A stretch of 64,000 nucleotides of DNA. It comes from Streptomyces sp. AC558_RSS880 (GTDB taxonomy: Bacteria > Actinomycetota > Actinomycetes > Streptomycetales > Streptomycetaceae). The notes below the pieces were generated by a model that saw nothing but the letters and a program-made list of their open reading frames with translations, did not search any database and was not told the DNA's origin. How positions within the stretch are numbered: position 1 is the stretch's first letter; every line of letters begins with the position of its first letter. Below, piece by piece: positions 34,640 through 42,169 of this stretch. The stretch covers positions 52,635-116,634 of the forward strand of contig NZ_JAGMUJ010000019.1 of the NCBI RefSeq assembly GCF_019049255.1, in the 5' to 3' direction. The position numbers and the translations under genes were made by a program.

Positions 34640-35872
34640 TCATGGGGTGATCGCCCTTTCCGGGAGGCGTCCGCCGGGGAGCCGGCCGAGGGCGTGCAGG
34701 ACCTCGTCGGGGGTGATCCGCAGGAGGGCCGGGTCGGGGTGGTGGCCGTGGGGGTCGCCCTCCGGGCCGTGCCACAGGGGGATGTGGCGGGGGTGCGCGG
34801 GCGGACCCCACCGGGTGGGCGGGACCGGGCCGAAGAGGGTGACCGTCGCGGTGGCGTGGGCGACCGCCAGGTGGGCGATGCCGGTGTCGCCGCTGACGAC
34901 GGCGCGGGCGCCGGCGACGAGCGCGGAGAGCCGGCCGAAGGGCAGGCCGCCGGCGAAGACGTCGGTGTCGGGCAGCCGGGCCTCCTTGGCGAGCCGCGCC
35001 ACCAGGTCGTCCTCGTCCGCTCCCCCGGTGACCACCACCCGCAGCCCGCGCCCGCGCAGGACCCCCGCGACGGTCGCGTACCGCTCCACGGGCCAGCGGC
35101 GCGCGGGTGCCCCCGCGCCGGGGTGCAGGACGACGGCGCCGGGGGCGGGGGACGCGGCGGCCGGCCGGGGGAGCAGCAGGTCGGTGGGGTCGGCGTCGAT
35201 GCCGTACGAGCGGAGCAGCCGGCACCAGCGGTCCCGTTCGTGTTCGTCCGCGTACCAGGGCGGGCCCTCGATCTCCGGTGTCCCGGGGTGCGCGAACGCG
35301 AGCAGTCGCAGGGGGCGCAGGTCCTGCAGCAGGCGGTGGCTGGGCGGCCCGTTGCCGTGCAGGTCCACGGCGACGTCCGGGGGCGGCCCGGTCCAGTCGA
35401 GGGCGCGGGGTACGGTCCGCCCGGGCGCGGAGGCGGGCAGCACCCGGTCGACCGCTCCCGTGGCCCCGGCGACCGGCGCGAGCCCGGCGGGCGCCGCCAG
35501 CACGAGTTCGTGCCCGGGGAACCCGCGCCGCAGCGCCCGCAGCGCGGGAACCCCGGCGAGCAGGTCACCGAGCCCGAGGGCGCGCAGCACCAGGAGCCGT
35601 GGCCGTGGGCCGGCGGTGTCCCGTCGGGCGGACGGGGCGGGCGCCGCGTCGGCGCCTCCCGGTGCCGGCCCGGGTCCGCGCCCCGGCACCGGCCCGTGTT
35701 CCGCGGCCGTGGACACCCGTCCTTCACCCGGCCCGGCCGTGACCGGACCGCGCCCCGGCGGCCGGGCGGTGGCGCCGCGTCGCCCGGACGGCACGGGGGC
35801 CGCACCGCCCGGCACGCCCCGCACCGCGCCGGGCCCGCCGCCCCGCACCGCGCCGGGCCCGCCGCCCGGCAC
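34640..35872 (-). CDS. GT9 heptosyltransferase-like glycosyltransferase (N-terminus uncertain)
   Basis: The conserved GT9 domain begins at about residue 92 (RLLVLRALGLGDLLAGVPAL) and includes VVLHPGAGAPARRWP, VVVTGGADEDDLVA and VSGDTGIAHLAVAHATATVT, as in ADP-heptose:LPS heptosyltransferases. The first 90 residues of this frame are Gly/Pro-rich low complexity encoded by a 24-bp repeat. GTG 35716 is an internal alternative start. An ATG at 36002, overlapping the previous stop like other junctions of the operon, opens a well-biased frame that shifts by +1 relative to this one near 35,840-35,900. The real gene may therefore start at 36002 with an indel in the repeat zone. Confidence 0.8.
   Translation of the reverse strand: MPGGGPGAVRGGGPGAVRGVPGGAAPVPSGRRGATARPPGRGPVTAGPGEGRVSTAAEHGPVPGRGPGPAPGGADAAPAPSARRDTAGPRPRLLVLRALGLGDLLAGVPALRALRRGFPGHELVLAAPAGLAPVAGATGAVDRVLPASAPGRTVPRALDWTGPPPDVAVDLHGNGPPSHRLLQDLRPLRLLAFAHPGTPEIEGPPWYADEHERDRWCRLLRSYGIDADPTDLLLPRPAAASPAPGAVVLHPGAGAPARRWPVERYATVAGVLRGRGLRVVVTGGADEDDLVARLAKEARLPDTDVFAGGLPFGRLSALVAGARAVVSGDTGIAHLAVAHATATVTLFGPVPPTRWGPPAHPRHIPLWHGPEGDPHGHHPDPALLRITPDEVLHALGRLPGGRLPERAITP
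35821..35868. repeat. Tandem repeat, 2 x 24 bp, GC-only
   Basis: Two copies of GCACCGCGCCGGGCCCGCCG + CCCC/CCCG at 35821-35844 and 35845-35868. They lie at the point where the coding frame of the GT9 gene appears to shift. Confidence 0.9.
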
Positions 35873-36001
35873 CGGCCCGCGGTCCGGCGTCGGGGCCGTG
35901 CGTGCCGCTGTCGCGGCCGGGCACCGGGAGTGCGGCGTACGACGCCCGCGGGCCGTCGCGGAGCCGGCCGCCGTGTCCGGTCACGGGCGGGTGCGCGGTC
36001 A

Positions 36002-37219
36002 TCAGGCCACCTCTTCCGGTGTCGTGTGTGCGGTCAGCACCTGCCGGTGGACGTCCTCGACACCGTCGGCGACGCGGTCCCAGGTGTAGTGGGCCAGCAC
36101 GCGTGCGCGTCCGGCGGTGCCGTGGCGGCGGCGGAGCGCGGCGTCGGCGAGGAGTTCCCGCACGGCGGCGGCGACCGCGCCGGGGTCCTGCGGCGGGACC
36201 AGCCGGCCGGTGGTGCCGTCGACGACGCTGTCGCGGTGGCCGCCGACGTCGGTGGCGACGACGGGGACACCGCACGCCATCGCCTCCAGCGGCACGATGC
36301 CGAACGGCTCGTAGACGGGGGTGCACAGCACCAGGTCGGCGCTGCCGACGAGGGCGGGCATGCCGGCCGGGTCGACCGCGCCGAGCAGCCGCACCCGGCC
36401 GGCGACGCCGGAGCGGTGCGCGAGGTGCCACAGCCTCCGGGCCTCCGGCTCGCGGGAGAGCCGTCCGGCGGCGGGACCGCCGGCGATGACGAGTTCGGTG
36501 TCCGGGATCCTCGTCAGTGCGCGGACGGCCTGGTCGTAGCCCTTGCGGCGGACCAGCCGGCCGCAGGCGAGCAGCCGGTGGCGCGCGCGGCGCGGGGGTG
36601 CGGACGTGCCGTCGGCGCCGGGGCGGAAGCGGCCGGCGTCCACGCCGCACGGCACCACCGACACGTGCTGTCCGGGCACTCCCATGGCGGCGAGTTCGTT
36701 CACCTCGTCGGTGCAGGTGGCGAGGACGCGGGCGCAGGTGCGGCCGATGTGCCGTTCGACGCCGAGCCGTTCGGGCGGGCTGGTGTCCCGGTGGCCCTGG
36801 TGGCGGCGCTCGACGGTGCCGAGGGCGTGGTACGTCTGCACGACCGGGAGGCCGTGCGGGCGTGCGCCGAACCGGGCGGCGAGGCCGGACATCCAGAAGT
36901 GGGCGTGCACGACGTCCGGCCGCTCCCGGCGCCAGGCCCGGGCGAGGTACGCGCCGAAGGCGGGCATGTGGGGCAGCAGTTCGTCCTTGGGCACGGATTC
37001 GGGCGGTCCGGCGGGCACGTGCTCGACGACCGCGCCGCCGGGCAGCTCCACCCGGTCGGGCAGGCCGGCCGCGTCACGGCGGGTGTACACCGTGACGCGG
37101 TGGCCGCGCCGGGCCAGCTCCTCGCCGAGCCGCGCCACGTACACGTTCTGGCCGCCGACGTCGACGCCGCCGGGCGCGGCGAGCGGGCTCGCGTGCTCGG
37201 ACACCATGGCGATCCTCAT
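36002..37219 (-). CDS. GT4 glycosyltransferase
   Basis: Protein of 405 residues with GT-B fold of family 4. The N-terminal domain has MRIAMVSEHASPL and GGQNVYVARLGEELARRGH, as in sucrose-phosphate/MshA-like enzymes. The C-terminal domain has VVPCGVDAGRFRPG, LLACGRLVRRKGYDQAV and the EPFGIVPLEAMACGVPVVAT nucleotide-sugar site. It uses an NDP-sugar and retains configuration. It overlaps the upstream glycosyltransferase stop by 4 bp. The acceptor is unknown. Confidence 0.93.
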   Translation of the reverse strand: MRIAMVSEHASPLAAPGGVDVGGQNVYVARLGEELARRGHRVTVYTRRDAAGLPDRVELPGGAVVEHVPAGPPESVPKDELLPHMPAFGAYLARAWRRERPDVVHAHFWMSGLAARFGARPHGLPVVQTYHALGTVERRHQGHRDTSPPERLGVERHIGRTCARVLATCTDEVNELAAMGVPGQHVSVVPCGVDAGRFRPGADGTSAPPRRARHRLLACGRLVRRKGYDQAVRALTRIPDTELVIAGGPAAGRLSREPEARRLWHLAHRSGVAGRVRLLGAVDPAGMPALVGSADLVLCTPVYEPFGIVPLEAMACGVPVVATDVGGHRDSVVDGTTGRLVPPQDPGAVAAAVRELLADAALRRRHGTAGRARVLAHYTWDRVADGVEDVHRQVLTAHTTPEEVA

Positions 37220-38166
37220 CGGGTCACCTCCTTGAGCAGCCGCTCCCAGTCGTCCAGGAAGCGGGACAGCCCGTAGCGGGCGAGCGCCGCCGCGCGGGCG
37301 CGCTCACCGGTGCGGCGGGCGTGCTGCGGGTCGGCGGCGAAGTCCCGTACGGCGTCGGTCAGTACGTCGATCCGGTTGGACACCACGCCGGCGCCGGGCG
37401 GTACCGCCTCGGTGACCTCGGTGGTGGCGAGGGCGACGACGGGCATGCCCAGGTGCATCGCCTCCAGCAGGGACAGGCCGAGGGAGGTCCAGCGCACGGG
37501 GTGGACGTAGACCCGGCGGCGGGCCAGCGCCGCGTGCAGGTCCGCCTGGACCAGCTCGTACGAGCGGCAGCGGTCGGCGGGCAGGCCGAGGTGGCCGGCG
37601 AGCCCGTCGGTCTTCATCCCGAAGACGTCGAGGGGCGCGGCGTCGGCGAAGGCCGGCAGCAGGTCGGTGCCGGTGGTGCGGCCGCGCCGCACCGGCTCGT
37701 TGACGACGACGGCGGCGTGCGGGAGTTCACCGGTCCACCGCGGTCCGGGGTCGACGATGCCGTGCTCGATGACGGTGGTCCCCGTACTCCCGGCATCCCA
37801 CATCAGGCGGTTGAAGTGGGTGACGTGGACGAGGGTGACGCCGGGGATGTCCGCCGCCGGGTGTCGGGTGTCGGGCACGTCGCCGTGCGGGGCGTTGTGC
37901 TCGAGGTAGACCAGCGGCGGGCGGCGGCCCAGCCACCGGTCGACCAGGGCGAGTTCGTGCGGCCGTTGCAGGACGACGACGTCGACGTGCTCCTCGCGCA
38001 GGCGTTCCGGGGGCACCTCGACGACCGAGTCGGGCCAGTCGAAGGTGCGGGCGCGGCCGAGTCCGTCGGGGCCGCGGTCCGGGGTGACGGGGACGAGGCA
38101 GGTGTGCGGGCCCTGCACGAAGGCCGTGGTCCACGACCCGTGCACGTGCCACAGCAGGATCCTCAT
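37216..38166 (-). CDS. Glycosyltransferase (GT-B, GT4-like)
   Basis: Protein of 316 residues from ATG 38166, coupled by ATGA to the GT9 gene upstream. The N-terminal half is divergent (MRILLWHVHGSWTTAFVQGP, then VVVLQRPHELALVDRWLG). The C-terminal half has the GT-B donor site as TSLGLSLLEAMHLGMPVVAL and a final DDWERLLKEV helix. It resembles short glycosyltransferases found in Streptomyces surface-glycan clusters with GT9 and GmhB-like genes. Donor and acceptor are unknown. Confidence 0.88.
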   Translation of the reverse strand: MRILLWHVHGSWTTAFVQGPHTCLVPVTPDRGPDGLGRARTFDWPDSVVEVPPERLREEHVDVVVLQRPHELALVDRWLGRRPPLVYLEHNAPHGDVPDTRHPAADIPGVTLVHVTHFNRLMWDAGSTGTTVIEHGIVDPGPRWTGELPHAAVVVNEPVRRGRTTGTDLLPAFADAAPLDVFGMKTDGLAGHLGLPADRCRSYELVQADLHAALARRRVYVHPVRWTSLGLSLLEAMHLGMPVVALATTEVTEAVPPGAGVVSNRIDVLTDAVRDFAADPQHARRTGERARAAALARYGLSRFLDDWERLLKEVTR

Positions 38167-39167
38167 GTCACCTCCACGAGCTTGTCGACGGCGGCGACGA
38201 CGTCGAGCGCGGTCACGGTGTCCAGGCAGGGATGCCCGGGTACGGGGCAGCGCCGGGCGCGGGTCCCGGCGCACGGCGCGTCCTGGTCGCCGAGCAGCAC
38301 GTACGGCACCCCGTACGGGCGCCAGCGCTCGGCGGGGACGACCGGCGCGAACAGGGACACCACCGGGGTGCCGACGGCGGCGGCGAGATGGGCGGGACCG
38401 GTGTTGCCGGTGACCGCGCAGGCGGCCCCGGCGAGCACGCCGGCGAGTTCGGCGGCTCCGGTGCGGCCGCCGAGGTCGACGGCCCGGTCGCCCGCGACGT
38501 ACGCGGTCAGGTCCCGCTCCCCCGCGCCGCCGGTGACGACCACCCGGCGTCCGGCGGCGGTGAGTTCGCGCACCGCCTGCGCGCAGCGGTCGGGGCTCCA
38601 GGCGCGGGCGGGCACGCTGGCGCCCGGGTGGACGACGACGTACTCCCCTTCCCCGAGGCCGGTCAGCGCGCCGGTCGCGGGCGGCGGGAGCACCCGCAGC
38701 CGTCCGTCGTCGGCCCGGGGGAAACCGGCGGCTTCGGCGAGGTCGAGCGCGGCCTCCACCTCGTGGGCGTGGGGGGCGCGGTGGTGGCGTACGTCGAGGA
38801 GGGAGCCGGGATGGTCCTCGCTGTCGGCGGCGATGAAGCGGACGCCGGCCAGGCGCAGGAGGAGGGCGGTGGGCAGCGGGGACTGGTGGAAGGAGGTGAG
38901 GATCAGCGCACTGTCGGCGTCGACGGCGTCGACGGCGTCGACGACGGCGTCGATCTCCGCCCGGCTGACCTCGGGCGGCTGGAACCCGGTCCACGGCGAG
39001 TCCCAGACGAGCACCTCGTCCACCCCGGGCAGCAGCCGCGCGGCGGGCGCCCCGTGCGGCCCGCACAGCAGGGTCACGGTGTCGGCCCGGGCGGCGACGG
39101 CCCGCACGGCGGGCCCGGCGAGCAGCACGTCGCCGAAGCTGTCGAGCCGGGTGACGAGGGCTTTCAC
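38163..39167 (-). CDS. GT9 heptosyltransferase-like glycosyltransferase
   Basis: Protein of 334 residues. GT9 marks: MKALVTRLDSFGDVLLAGPAV at the N-terminus, YVVVHPGASVPARAWSPDRC, RVVVTGGAGERDLTA, and the donor-site VTGNTGPAHLAAAVGTPVVS. A short VDAVDAVDAVDAD repeat near residue 80 comes from a GTCGAC-type codon repeat (38922-38949). It overlaps the stop of the GmhB-like gene upstream and the start of the next glycosyltransferase by 4 bp each. Heptose is the donor sugar for characterised members in Gram-negatives; here the sugar is not proven. Confidence 0.92.
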   Translation of the reverse strand: MKALVTRLDSFGDVLLAGPAVRAVAARADTVTLLCGPHGAPAARLLPGVDEVLVWDSPWTGFQPPEVSRAEIDAVVDAVDAVDADSALILTSFHQSPLPTALLLRLAGVRFIAADSEDHPGSLLDVRHHRAPHAHEVEAALDLAEAAGFPRADDGRLRVLPPPATGALTGLGEGEYVVVHPGASVPARAWSPDRCAQAVRELTAAGRRVVVTGGAGERDLTAYVAGDRAVDLGGRTGAAELAGVLAGAACAVTGNTGPAHLAAAVGTPVVSLFAPVVPAERWRPYGVPYVLLGDQDAPCAGTRARRCPVPGHPCLDTVTALDVVAAVDKLVEVT

Positions 39168-39748
39168 ACGGACCTCCCCCGCAGCGGCCGCCCGGTCCCG
39201 CGGGCGTCCGCGTCCGGCCGGTCCCAGGGCGGGGCGGTGAGGAGCAGGCGCACCGCCGCCGGCAGGTCCGGAGCCAGGTGGGGAGCGGTGGAGGTCTCCT
39301 CGGGTCGGGTCTGCGGCGTGGGGACGAGGATGGCGTGGGCGCCGGCGCGTCGCGCGGCCTCCACGTCGGCGCCGATGTCACCGACGACGACGCAGTCGGC
39401 CGGGTCCGTGCGGATGCGGCCGGCGGCCCGGAGGATCATGCCCGGCCGGGGTTTGCGGCAGTGGCAGCCGTCGTCGGGGCCGTGCGGGCACATGGCCCAG
39501 ACGTCGAAGGGGCCGAGGAGTTCGTCGACGCGCCGGTTGACGCGGCGGGCGTCGGCCTCGGTGAGCAGTCCGCGCGCGATGCCGGACTGGTTGGTGACGA
39601 CGCCGGTGCGGATGCCGCGGGCGCGGAGCGCGTCGAGCGCCTCGCGGGCGCCGTCGACGGGCCGTACCAGGTCGGGGTCGGCGTTGTAGGGGACGTCGTG
39701 GACCAGCGTGCCGTCGCGGTCGAACAGCACCGCCCTCACCGGGCTCAT
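39164..39748 (-). CDS. gmhB: HAD-IIIA phosphatase, GmhB-like (heptose bisphosphate phosphatase)
   Basis: Protein of 194 residues from ATG 39748, coupled by ATGA to the first GT2 gene. HAD motif I is VLFDRDGTLV; motif II TGVVTNQSGIARG; the zinc-binding loop is CPHGPDDGCHCRKPRPGMIL with three Cys and a His; motif III/IV is CVVVGDIGADVEAA. This is the D,D-heptose 1,7-bisphosphate phosphatase pattern (histidinol-phosphatase relatives share it). Motif III usually reads VGD+: here GDIG replaces the more usual GDR/GDS. Its place among two GT9 genes supports a heptose role. Confidence 0.87.
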   Translation of the reverse strand: MSPVRAVLFDRDGTLVHDVPYNADPDLVRPVDGAREALDALRARGIRTGVVTNQSGIARGLLTEADARRVNRRVDELLGPFDVWAMCPHGPDDGCHCRKPRPGMILRAAGRIRTDPADCVVVGDIGADVEAARRAGAHAILVPTPQTRPEETSTAPHLAPDLPAAVRLLLTAPPWDRPDADARGTGRPLRGRSV

Positions 39749-40749
39749 CGGGCCACCTCCTGCCAGGCCGGGGCGTTGCGGTGGCGCCAGGCCCCGGCCA
39801 GCCGGTGCCAGGTGGCGGCGGGCGGGATGACGACGCTGGTGGCCAGCATGGTCGTCACCTCGTCGCGGGTGCGCGGCCCGGGCACGATGCGGGCGCGGGC
39901 GAACTCGGCGGTTCCGGCGGCCCAGCCGAGCGCGCAGGCGGTGGCCGCCCGGCGGTGCCCGGCGGCGGCGAGGGCGCAGGCGGCGGCACCGGCGGCGGTG
40001 ATCGCGGCGTGCCGGCGGATCCGGCCGCGCGGCGCGACCGCCTTGTCCCACCAGTCGGGGCCGTGCAGGTGCCGCATCAGGGCGTCGTCGGCGTTGCCGC
40101 GCTGCTGCGTCACCGACGCCCAGCGGGAGGCGGGGCGCACCGGGTGCAGTGTGGTGCGGCGGCCCTTGCGGATGCGCCAGCCGGCGTCGAGCAGGCGCAG
40201 CGCGAGGTCGGCGTCCTCGCGGAAGGCGCGGGGGAAGCGTTCGTCGAAGCCGCCGACCTGCCGGAGGGCCTCGGTGCGGTAGGCCATGTCGGCGGTGATC
40301 CAGCGGGCCCGGGCGAGTTTGGCGGTGCCGCGTTCCCAGTCGGTGGGGCGGCGCCCGTCGGGCAGCGGCACGGTGATGACGCCCTGGATGCCGGCGGTGT
40401 CGGGGGACGCCTCCGTCAGGTCGTGCACGAGCTGTGCGCACCAGTGCGGCCCCACCTGGACGTCGTCGTCGAGGAAGGCGACCCAGGGCGCGGTGACGGT
40501 GCGCAGTCCGGTGTTGCGTGCGGCGGCGGGCCCCCGGCCGCCGGTGGCGACGGTGGTGGTGCGTTCGCGCAGGTCACCGAGGACGGTGAGCGCGTGGGCC
40601 AGCGCGTCGGGCGCGGGATCGGGGTCGGGCCGGTCGTCGACGAGGACGATCTCGTCGGGGCGCGGCCCGCGCGCCGCGGCCAGCGCGGCGAGGCAGTCGG
40701 CGAGGGTGTCCCGCAGCAGGGTGGGGATCACGACGGCGTACGACGTCAT
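39745..40749 (-). CDS. GT2 glycosyltransferase (first gene of the operon)
   Basis: Protein of 334 residues. GT2 marks: SYAVVIPTLLRDTLADCLAAL, IVLVDDRPDPDPAP, the DxD site as VAFLDDDVQVGP, and GGFDERFPRAFREDADLALR with the ED acceptor-base region. The C-terminal 80 residues contain an Ala-rich helical, mildly hydrophobic stretch (AAITAAGAAACALAAAGHRR) that could touch the membrane. It heads a run of eight same-strand genes down to 32771. The 268 bp upstream separate it from the divergent deacetylase. Confidence 0.92.
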   Translation of the reverse strand: MTSYAVVIPTLLRDTLADCLAALAAARGPRPDEIVLVDDRPDPDPAPDALAHALTVLGDLRERTTTVATGGRGPAAARNTGLRTVTAPWVAFLDDDVQVGPHWCAQLVHDLTEASPDTAGIQGVITVPLPDGRRPTDWERGTAKLARARWITADMAYRTEALRQVGGFDERFPRAFREDADLALRLLDAGWRIRKGRRTTLHPVRPASRWASVTQQRGNADDALMRHLHGPDWWDKAVAPRGRIRRHAAITAAGAAACALAAAGHRRAATACALGWAAGTAEFARARIVPGPRTRDEVTTMLATSVVIPPAATWHRLAGAWRHRNAPAWQEVAR

Positions 40750-40991
40750 CCGAACGCCCTTTTCCGGGCCCTGGTACCGAGGATGCGCATCGGGGCTGTG
40801 CTCCGTCCCTCTGAGGCGTGGGGCTGCTACCGGGACGCGGGTGCCGCATTCGCGGTCGTGTCAAACACTTGGACACAGCTTGCCCCATGTGCACGGTTCG
40901 GGCATTTTTCCGCATCGGTCCAGGGAACGACCGCCCGGCGCGTGACGCCCCTCACACGGCGAGAACCACCCGAACGCGGGCACGCAAAACA

Positions 40992-41027
40992 GACTATACA
41001 TCACGTGTATAGACGATATGTATAGTC
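40992..41027 (+). promoter_or_regulatory. Leaderless promoter with three-half-site operator for the deacetylase
   Basis: Perfect 10-bp arms GACTATACAT (40992-41001) and ATGTATAGTC (41018-41027) flank a middle half-site, so TGTATAG-type half-sites lie at 40994-41000 (inverted), 41006-41012 and 41019-41025, the last two 13 bp apart. The last contains TATAGT (41021-41026), a good -10 only 6 bases before ATG 41033, which implies a leaderless mRNA. Binding there would block RNA polymerase. Confidence 0.6.
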
Positions 41028-41032
41028 CGCCC

Positions 41033-41809
41033 ATGCCTTCTCTGACCAGGAAGATGAAGAAAACGGGGACCTCGTTCCGGGCGGCGGCGGTCATGGCCGC
41101 GACCACGGTTCTGACGCTGGCCCTGAGCGGCTGCACGCGACTGGAGACGACCGCCCCCAGCGCCGTCCGCGCCACCGACGTCCAGGCCCGCTTCGGCACC
41201 GTCGACTGCCGCAAGGCCAAGTGCATCGCGCTCACGTTCGACGCGGGTCCGAGCGAGCACTCCGCGCGGCTGCTGGACATCCTGAAGGAGGAGCAGGTCC
41301 CGGCGACCTTCTTCCTGCTGGGCAGGCGGCACATCGAGCGGTACCCGGAGCTGGTCCGGCGGATGGCCGACGAGGGGCACGAGGTGGCCAACCACACCTG
41401 GACCCACCGCCGCCTGACGGAGCTGGAGCCGGACGAGATACGCGAGGAGCTCGAACGCCCCAATGAGGAGATAGAACGCCTCACCGGCCGCCGTCCCACC
41501 CTCATGCGCCCGCCGCAGGGCCGCACCGACGACACCGTGCACGACATCAGCCGCGAGCTGGGCCTGTCGGAGGTGCTGTGGAGCGTGACCGCGAAGGACT
41601 ACACGACCACCGACTCCGGCCTCATCACCCGCCGCGTCCTCGCCAAGGCCTCGCGCGACGGCATCATCCTGCTCCACGACCTCTACGACGGCACGGTCCC
41701 GGCCGTCCCCGGCATCATCGCCGAGCTGAAGAAACGGGGCTACGTGTTCGTGACGGTTCCCCAGCTGCTGGCCCCGGGGGAGGCGGAGCCGGGGGAGGTG
41801 TACCGGTAG
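41033..41809 (+). CDS. Lipoprotein polysaccharide deacetylase (NodB domain)
   Basis: Start ATG 41033 is chosen because it lies 6-7 bases after a TATAGT -10 and no ribosome site exists, giving 258 residues. A lipoprotein signal ends at LALSGC (Cys34). The NodB domain follows from about residue 60: motif 1 is LTFDAGPSEH, motif 2 NHTWTHRRL, motif 3 RPPQGRTD, motif 4 WSVTAKDY, motif 5 ILLHD. The second Asp of the usual TFDDGP is Ala, seen also in other actinobacterial members. It should act on a wall or surface polysaccharide at the outer membrane face. It is divergent from the glycosyltransferase operon. Confidence 0.9.
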   Translation: MPSLTRKMKKTGTSFRAAAVMAATTVLTLALSGCTRLETTAPSAVRATDVQARFGTVDCRKAKCIALTFDAGPSEHSARLLDILKEEQVPATFFLLGRRHIERYPELVRRMADEGHEVANHTWTHRRLTELEPDEIREELERPNEEIERLTGRRPTLMRPPQGRTDDTVHDISRELGLSEVLWSVTAKDYTTTDSGLITRRVLAKASRDGIILLHDLYDGTVPAVPGIIAELKKRGYVFVTVPQLLAPGEAEPGEVYR

Positions 41810-42169
41810 CACCGGCACCACCGGGGACCGGACCCGGAAACAAGAGCACGTCGCGTGTGCCACGCGCCCGGGTGGCGCTTCCGTCCGCCCCGCCGTCGTC
41901 GTACACCGCGGCGGTCGAGCGCCACCTCACCGGTGCGGGCGTCGCGAAGTCCTCCGCCGCTCGACCGGAAACCCCTGTCGGCCTCTGCCCCGAGGGGACC
42001 GGCAGTCGTCGCGCCCGCCGGGTCGTGACGGCTTCGCGGACCCCTTCGCCCACCTTCCGGCGGACCCCCGATTCGACCTGTGTCGCGCATCACATCCGAC
42101 CCGTGTCACGTCCGGGCCGCCTGCTCCCATCTGGTGGGCGTCGACAAGCGAACCGAGGAGGACGGAACC
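41810..42169. other. Gene-free stretch before the oxidoreductase gene
   Basis: 360 bp with no supported gene. It must hold the promoter of the oxidoreductase-sigma operon. Two related boxes TGTCGCG (42081-42087) and TGTCACG (42104-42110) recall the ECF41 -35 element TGTCACA, but no CGTC -10 lies at the right distance. No strong terminator for the deacetylase was found. Confidence 0.5.

Noticed and set aside
42081..42142. Possible ECF41 promoter before the oxidoreductase
   Set aside because: TGTC boxes exist but the nearest CGTC elements are 21 and 28 bases away instead of about 16, so no promoter feature is called.
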